NCBI GenBank assembly: GCA_014240285.1
Contig: JAAZXI010000008.1
Coordinates: 1 to 42,613 of the forward strand
Direction of reading: 5' to 3'
Origin: Methanobacteriota archaeon
GTDB lineage: Archaea > Thermoplasmatota > Poseidoniia > Poseidoniales > Thalassarchaeaceae
Length of the DNA: 42,613 nt
Shown: in pieces, positions 37,174 to 42,613 of the stretch
Numbering within the stretch: the stretch's first letter is position 1
How the letters are laid out: every line of letters starts with the position of its first letter
Translations under genes and position numbers: made by a program
Notes under the pieces: generated by a model
Seen by the model: the letters and a program-made list of their open reading frames with translations, nothing else
Databases searched by the model: none
What the model was told of the DNA's origin: nothing

Positions 37174-37595
37174 CCTGAGTTCTCCCCTATCCCCACCGGC
37201 TGCCTCGACTCGATTCGCCGAGATACAGCCTCAAGGAACTCTAGGATCTCAGAGGTACGTGCGCCCGGTCCGAATATGGCCCGGACCCCTTGGTCGTGAA
37301 GAGAATCATGATCATCAGAAGGGATGATGCCACCAGCGAAGACTACGACCTCTGCGAGTCCTTCTTCCCTGAGTCCGTTGCAGACAGCGGGAACGAGGAC
37401 ATCATGAGCTCCTGACAGAGTAGAGAGGCCGAGAACTGCGGCGTCCTCATCCATCACAATTCGGACGATTTCCTCCGGTGTCTTGCGCAGTCCAGTGTAA
37501 ATAACCTCGTGGCCACCATCCCTGAGGGACCGAGCTATTACTTTCGCCCCCCTGTCGTGACCATCGAGTCCAGGTTTAGCAATCACGATGCGCAT
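37158..37595 (-). CDS. Methylmalonyl-CoA mutase B12-binding (small) subunit
   Basis: MRIVIAKPGLDGHDRGAKVIARSLRDGGHEVIYTGLRKTPEEIV (DxHxxG B12 motif); start at ATG 37595, longer ORF possible. Confidence 0.92.
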   Translation of the reverse strand: MRIVIAKPGLDGHDRGAKVIARSLRDGGHEVIYTGLRKTPEEIVRIVMDEDAAVLGLSTLSGAHDVLVPAVCNGLREEGLAEVVVFAGGIIPSDDHDSLHDQGVRAIFGPGARTSEILEFLEAVSRRIESRQPVGIGENSGWRWG

Positions 37596-37705
37596 TTCTA
37601 CGAAACTGGGAGTTGGCAGACAGTCTTCAAGCAACCGATGATGCATGAGTCCTGCAGCATTCCTGACGGGAATGCTCATTGGCGGGGTTTTCCACCTCAA
37701 GTACC

Positions 37706-39259
37706 ATGGCTGAGTCTGATGAGCGCGTTGAGGAGCTTCGCCGCCGGAAAGCACAGGCCAAAGGTGGGGGAGGGCAGGCTCGTGTCTCAGCGCAACACGC
37801 CAAGGGCAAGATGACAGCTAGGGAGAGAATCGAGCTGCTGCTCGACGAAGATTCGTTCATGGAAGTGGACACTCTGGTAGAACACAGATGCAGAGACTTC
37901 GAGATGGATCGCAACGTGATTCCAGGAGATGGAGTGATCTGCGGACACGGCACGATAGGAGGTAGAACGGTGTACTGCTTCGCCCAGGACTTCACTGTCT
38001 ATGGGGGCTCCCTCGGCGAGATGCATGGACTGAAGATATGTAAGATTCTGGACATGGCACTCAAGACTGGTGCCCCGGTCATAGGTCTGAATGACAGCGG
38101 AGGGGCTAGAATCCAAGAAGGGGTAGCGAGCCTAGGTTCGTATGCTGAGATCTTCTTTAGGAATGTCAGGGCCAGCGGAGTAATCCCTCAGATCTCCGTG
38201 ATTATGGGGCCGTGCGCCGGTGGTGCGGTTTACTCTCCAGCAATTACAGATTTCATCATAATGGTGGACCAGACCTCTCACATGTTCATCACTGGGCCTG
38301 AGGTAATTAAGACGGTGACTAATGAGGAGGTCACCTTTGAGGACCTAGGGGGTGCTTCAACCCATGCCACTAAGTCAGGAGTGACTCATTTCACAGCGAG
38401 CGATGACGAAGAGGCGCTGAAAATCGTGAGGGACCTCGTAGGACTGATTCCGTCTAACAATCTCGAGAATTCTCCTGTTGTTCCGACAATAGACCCTCCT
38501 GACAGGACATGCGACGAGTTAGATTCCCTTGTCCCCGAGGACCCCAGTCAGCCATACGACATCGTTACTGCTGTTGAGGCTGTGCTGGATGACGGAGGTT
38601 TCCTAGAAGTACAAGCCGATTACGCTGGAAACATAGTAGTGGGATTTGGTCGCCTTGGCGGACATACCGTAGGGGTGGTTGCGAATCAACCCAAGGTGTT
38701 AGCAGGATGCCTTGACATCGATGCTTCAATCAAGGCCGCGAGGTTCGTCCGATTCTGCGATGCGTTCAACGTGCCGCTCCTCACTTTTGTCGATGTGCCC
38801 GGCTTCCTTCCTGGGGCTAGCCAAGAGTGGGGCGGCATCATCAGGCACGGGGCCAAACTGCTCTATGCCTATGCCGAAGCAACCGTGCCGAAACTCACTG
38901 TCATCACACGAAAGGCGTACGGAGGCGCTTACGACGTGATGTCCTCCAAGCACATCAGAGGGGATTACAACATAGCCTGGCCAACCGCTCAACTGGCAGT
39001 TATGGGTGCAGACGGTGCGGTCCAAATAATTCATCGCAGGAGAATCCAGACTTCTGGCAATCCCGAGCAGGAGAGGGAGAGGCTGGTTGATGATTACGCG
39101 GAGACTTTTGCCAATCCATACAGGGCTGCTGCACTCGGATATCTCGACGATGTTATCCAACCACATCAGAGCAGGGCGGTCCTGATTCGCGCCCTAGGGG
39201 CATTACTGGAAAAGGAAGAGATTCGCCCTGCTAGAAAGCACGGAAACATTCCACTATGA
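37706..39259 (+). CDS. pccB: Acyl-CoA (propionyl/methylmalonyl-CoA) carboxylase carboxyltransferase subunit
   Basis: [26 protein letters not shown]...[20 protein letters not shown]...[47 protein letters not shown]. Confidence 0.95.
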   Translation: MAESDERVEELRRRKAQAKGGGGQARVSAQHAKGKMTARERIELLLDEDSFMEVDTLVEHRCRDFEMDRNVIPGDGVICGHGTIGGRTVYCFAQDFTVYGGSLGEMHGLKICKILDMALKTGAPVIGLNDSGGARIQEGVASLGSYAEIFFRNVRASGVIPQISVIMGPCAGGAVYSPAITDFIIMVDQTSHMFITGPEVIKTVTNEEVTFEDLGGASTHATKSGVTHFTASDDEEALKIVRDLVGLIPSNNLENSPVVPTIDPPDRTCDELDSLVPEDPSQPYDIVTAVEAVLDDGGFLEVQADYAGNIVVGFGRLGGHTVGVVANQPKVLAGCLDIDASIKAARFVRFCDAFNVPLLTFVDVPGFLPGASQEWGGIIRHGAKLLYAYAEATVPKLTVITRKAYGGAYDVMSSKHIRGDYNIAWPTAQLAVMGADGAVQIIHRRRIQTSGNPEQERERLVDDYAETFANPYRAAALGYLDDVIQPHQSRAVLIRALGALLEKEEIRPARKHGNIPL

Positions 39260-39262
39260 GGT

Positions 39263-39469
39263 GTGAGTATGGGAAAGCGTGCCGACAGGGAAGCCAAGTT
39301 ACTGGCTGCAGCCATGGCTGCTGTGCTGCTTGTAGCTGAGGAAGGCGAAGCGATGGGGCCTACTGGGCAGAGGAAGTCGGGTGACCCGTGGTCCCGAGAT
39401 CACCGGCGGGTGCTAATCGGCAGACGCAACCTGTTCCGCGCGCGCACGCGTCGGAGCACCCCGAGGTGA
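39263..39469 (+). CDS. Small basic protein between carboxyltransferase and BCCP genes
   Basis: 68-aa ORF filling the gap with little intergenic space on either side; alternative ATG at 39269. Confidence 0.45.
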   Translation: MSMGKRADREAKLLAAAMAAVLLVAEEGEAMGPTGQRKSGDPWSRDHRRVLIGRRNLFRARTRRSTPR

Positions 39470-39473
39470 GTCG

Positions 39474-39884
39474 ATGGGTGAGAAGAGGAAAGTCACCGTA
39501 GATGGAGAGGAGTTTGAGGTCGACGTCGAGAGAGAAGGTGATGCTTGGAATGTACGAGTTGGTGGCCGGGAGTTCTTGATTCAAGTTGAGGGGGGAGGGT
39601 CAAGTGAGATAACACGGGGTTCGACTGGGCGGAGCAGGAGAAGAAATCTCTCTGGGACAATCTCATCCTCCATCCCTGGTAAGGTAGTGTCTCTGCACGT
39701 CGCAAAGGGAGACCGGGTCAAAGAGGGAGATGTCCTGCTCATCCTCGAGGCCATGAAGATGCAGAATGAGATTCAGGCCCCTATTTCAGGGACTGTCGGC
39801 GAAGTCAATTGCGAGTCAGGAGATAGTGTCGGGGCCAATGTTCCGCTTGTCATTATCGAGCCCTCGGATGAATCCGCATCATGA
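39474..39884 (+). CDS. Biotin carboxyl carrier protein (BCCP)
   Basis: ILEAMKMQNEIQAPISGTVGEVNCESGDSVGANVPLVII. Confidence 0.95.
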   Translation: MGEKRKVTVDGEEFEVDVEREGDAWNVRVGGREFLIQVEGGGSSEITRGSTGRSRRRNLSGTISSSIPGKVVSLHVAKGDRVKEGDVLLILEAMKMQNEIQAPISGTVGEVNCESGDSVGANVPLVIIEPSDESAS

Positions 39885-39922
39885 TTCACAGAGTTCAAGA
39901 GTGGTGATTAGCAGGGACATAT

Positions 39923-40153
39923 GTGCCGAAGTGCGATTACCCGAAGTGTGTGAATGAAGGTGAGCAGATTAGTCGCCTATCACCCGAGGGATTCTTGGTG
40001 GCCACAGGGAGCAAGGCATACTCATTCAGAGAAGCCTATAGGCGGTTCCACTACTGCGAGGAGCATCACGATGAACTCATGGCCTCAGTGTGGAATCGCG
40101 TCAGAGATTCGGAGGACAAGGGCGACGATCACGTCGCTCCCACTGCGATATGA
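39923..40153 (+). CDS. Small putative zinc-binding protein
   Basis: CDYPKCVNEG...HYCEEHHDEL (Cys/His pairs). Confidence 0.5.
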   Translation: MPKCDYPKCVNEGEQISRLSPEGFLVATGSKAYSFREAYRRFHYCEEHHDELMASVWNRVRDSEDKGDDHVAPTAI

Positions 40154-40191
40154 TGCGGTAGGTTCATCGAATCGACACTAACAGTAAGTCT

Positions 40192-41415
40192 GTGGCTTCT
40201 TACGTCAGTCATCTCGAATGTGCTTTCACTGGTCGGCACTATCCTGCCGATGGCCTCCACTCCATCTCCGATGTCGGCAAGCCGTTGCTTGTCAGATATG
40301 ACCTGAGCAGACTGGGCAAAGAAATCAGCAGGGCTGATATCGAGATCTCCTCGGAGCCAGGTTTCTGGAGGTACTCTCCTTTGCTCCCGGTAGCTAAGTC
40401 CAGAGACCGCGTCTCACTAGGCGAGGTCATTACTCCCTTAGTCGCACTCGAGAGGTCTGCTCACCTGATTGGCGCTACACCCGGGAAGGTGATTGTCAAG
40501 GACGAGTCGAGATTACCCACCGGCTCGTTCAAGGCCCGGGGACTGGCACTAGCGGTTTCCATGGCCAAGCAGTTAGGCGTTGAGCACCTTGCTGTTCCAA
40601 CGAACGGCAATGCCGGCTCAGCACTTGCTGCATATGCCAGCAGGGCTGGCATTAGGGCCACGGTGCTGTGTCCCGACAACACACCCGAAATCAACACTCA
40701 GGAAACTGAGGCACAAGGAGGCGATACACACCTTGTAAACGGCCTGATTGGGGACTGCGGCAAGATAATCGCGGATGGTTCCGATGATGTCGGTTGGTTT
40801 GCGGTCTCCACTCTTAAGGAGCCTTACCGCATCGAGGGAAAGAAGACCATGGGAATCGAATTAGCTGAGCAGATGGATTGGCGTTTACCTGACGTCATAT
40901 TCTACCCAACTGGCGGCGGAACGGGACTTATTGGGATGTGGAAGGCATTTGCAGAACTGATTGAATTGGGCTGGATAGATTGCGAACTGCCTCGGATGGT
41001 AGCTGTTCAATCAACTGGATGCGCTCCCATCGTCAAGGCTTGGGAGGGGGGTGCGGAATTTGCTGAGTTCTGGGAGAATGCCGAGACGGACGCATCTGGG
41101 ATCAGAGTACCTGCAGCTCTCGGGGACTTTCTGATTCTGAGAGCCGTGCGTGATTCGGGTGGCTTCGCCATCTCTGTCAGCGACGACGAGATACACAGAA
41201 TGGTAGAAGGGATAGGGCGTCAGGAAGGGCTACTTATGTGCCCCGAGGGGGCCGCGACTGCTGCTGCATGCAAAGTTGCTCTAGAGAGGGGGTTGATCGG
41301 CATGGATGACACAGTCGTCTTGTTCAACACCGCTACTGGTCTGAAGTATCCGATGCCGGAGGTGACTTCGTCAATAGACAAGGACGCAGAGATAGATTAC
41401 CAGATTTTCGGCTAG
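40192..41415 (+). CDS. thrC: Threonine synthase
   Basis: KDESRLPTGSFKARGLALAVSMAKQLG...VPTNGNAGSALAAYASRAGI...YPTGGGTGLIGMWKAF (PLP fold type II). Confidence 0.92.
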   Translation: MASYVSHLECAFTGRHYPADGLHSISDVGKPLLVRYDLSRLGKEISRADIEISSEPGFWRYSPLLPVAKSRDRVSLGEVITPLVALERSAHLIGATPGKVIVKDESRLPTGSFKARGLALAVSMAKQLGVEHLAVPTNGNAGSALAAYASRAGIRATVLCPDNTPEINTQETEAQGGDTHLVNGLIGDCGKIIADGSDDVGWFAVSTLKEPYRIEGKKTMGIELAEQMDWRLPDVIFYPTGGGTGLIGMWKAFAELIELGWIDCELPRMVAVQSTGCAPIVKAWEGGAEFAEFWENAETDASGIRVPAALGDFLILRAVRDSGGFAISVSDDEIHRMVEGIGRQEGLLMCPEGAATAAACKVALERGLIGMDDTVVLFNTATGLKYPMPEVTSSIDKDAEIDYQIFG

Positions 41416-42074
41416 ATTAAACCGAGTGCGTCTTCGATGCGGTTTAACTCCGGGCCCGTCGATCCTGAACCGACGAGAGCGTGAGTATCGCTGGCAGCAC
41501 ATCCAGCCCCGACGTAGGGCGAACCGAAAGTGACTGTTCCGACCATCACCGGGACCTTCATTGCGGACTCTATCGATTCGGCCTCTGACCTAGATATGTC
41601 GGGGTGAGCTAGCACCCCGTTACCATTGGCCACTAGCATGCTACCAACCGTGTCGTGCCCCGCCACCTTACTGCGGATAGCATCTACACCTAGGACTTCT
41701 GCGATCATGTCTACGCCATTCTGGGGTACCATCGGACTGACCACGGCACCGTGTGCGTTGCACTCAATCAAATTGCCCGCGGCGTTTACTCCACTCTCCA
41801 TCACGACCACGTCACTGAAGCTGGTCAGTTCGTCGAGATCCTCCTCAGTAGCGATGTCTGCCACGGCGATTCCCTTGGCGTTGCCACTGAGTAAACTTCC
41901 GAGCAGTGAAGAGCCGCCGACAAGAAAGGGGTGCATTTCGAGATCAAATGCCGACTTCAGCTCCTCAGTGGCTGCATCATCAAGAGATCGGGGGTGGAAC
42001 AGAATCTTATCGACAACTGAAAGGTAAACGCCTACTTGGGTGTGTGCAAGTATGTCCCCCGTACTGATTGTCAT
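41412..42074 (-). CDS. Translation initiation factor aIF6
   Basis: GNAKGIAVADIATEEDL...ECNAHGAVVSP...GSMLVANGNGVLAHPDISRSE...GSPYVGAGCAASDTHALVGSGSTGPE. Confidence 0.93.
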   Translation of the reverse strand: MTISTGDILAHTQVGVYLSVVDKILFHPRSLDDAATEELKSAFDLEMHPFLVGGSSLLGSLLSGNAKGIAVADIATEEDLDELTSFSDVVVMESGVNAAGNLIECNAHGAVVSPMVPQNGVDMIAEVLGVDAIRSKVAGHDTVGSMLVANGNGVLAHPDISRSEAESIESAMKVPVMVGTVTFGSPYVGAGCAASDTHALVGSGSTGPELNRIEDALGLI

Positions 42075-42265
42075 TGTTCTGCCTCAGTTGTATCGACTAT
42101 GGCTCCGCCAGTGATTTGTAATGTTGTTGCGGGGATGAAGGAGAGTGGCACAGCGACGAACGTTCCCGTGGGCTCTCGCGCCACAGTACAGGAATCGACG
42201 CAGGAGGGCTTGACTTCCGGGTTCGATATGGGACCGGGTAGCACCCCTCCGCTGTGGCCGTGCAC
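42071..42265 (-). CDS. Hypothetical small protein coupled to aIF6
   Basis: Stop overlaps the aIF6 start by 4 nt; GTG start at 42265; reading frame stays open further upstream toward the rRNA end. Confidence 0.35.
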   Translation of the reverse strand: MHGHSGGVLPGPISNPEVKPSCVDSCTVAREPTGTFVAVPLSFIPATTLQITGGAIVDTTEAEQ

Positions 42266-42344
42266 AACTCTTCCTTCGAATGTGAATTGATATGCTCTGT
42301 TGGACAGAGGCCCACAATAGGCCTTGGTGTTGTAGAAATTTTTT

Positions 42345-42613
42345 TGGATGCTCGGGGGGTTAGTGCAGCTGGGCTGAAGACCTCGGCGAACCTCGGTCCT
42401 TACACCCGCTGTCTATCAAACTCGTCTTTTACGAGTCCCCTGAGGTGCCTCGTCTTTCGGGCGACTTCGAGCTTAGATGCTTTCAGCTCTTATCCGTTCC
42501 CTGCTTGGCTACCCAGCTATACCATTGGCATGATAACTGGTGCACCAGCGGCAGGTCCATCCCGGTCCTCTCGTACTGAGGACAGCTTCCCTCAGATCTC
42601 CGACGCCCACAAC
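42345..42613 (-). rRNA. 23S rRNA, 3' end (partial; runs off window)
   Basis: Reverse complement contains CTCAGTACGAGAGGACCGGGATGGACCTGCCGCTGGTGCACCAGTTATC, a universally conserved 23S 3'-region sequence; 3' boundary approximate. Confidence 0.93.

Noticed and set aside
1-42613. CRISPR arrays, IS elements, integrases, restriction or toxin-antitoxin systems
   Set aside because: No direct-repeat arrays or transposase/recombinase motifs were seen in either strand; region appears to be mostly core chromosome.

Overview
This window looks like archaeal chromosome. My inference is a Thermoplasmatota / Marine Group II-like (Poseidoniales) euryarchaeon, not verified by any search. It carries an RNA polymerase operon (rpoH-rpoB-rpoA'-rpoA''-L30e, minus strand), S3Ae, aIF6, the 3' end of a 23S rRNA gene (minus strand, running off the right edge), one tRNA-Lys(UUU), a PdxS, threonine synthase, asparagine synthetase, a partial propionyl-CoA/methylmalonyl-CoA module (PccB, BCCP, B12-binding mutase subunit, MeaB), a cluster of archaeal coiled-coil proteins, and a respiratory operon. 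The most unusual system is at about 26.5-33.1 kb: a Rieske protein, a b6-type cytochrome b, and a 937-aa protein that appears to fuse a cytochrome-b C-terminal/subunit-IV module (PDWY motif), a large predicted extracytoplasmic insert and a complete HdrD-like (HdrC+HdrB) iron-sulfur/CCG module, followed by a 2x[4Fe-4S] ferredoxin. Other notable points are a HemK-type methyltransferase fused to a biotin-protein ligase, a shared N-terminal domain on RNAP subunits A'' and H, a SAP-like domain on ribosomal protein S3Ae, a divergent FtsZ, a DtxR-family regulator operon with a perfect 8-3-8 palindrome at its divergent promoter, and an apparent 1-nt frameshift in rpoB. No CRISPR array, transposase or prophage was seen.
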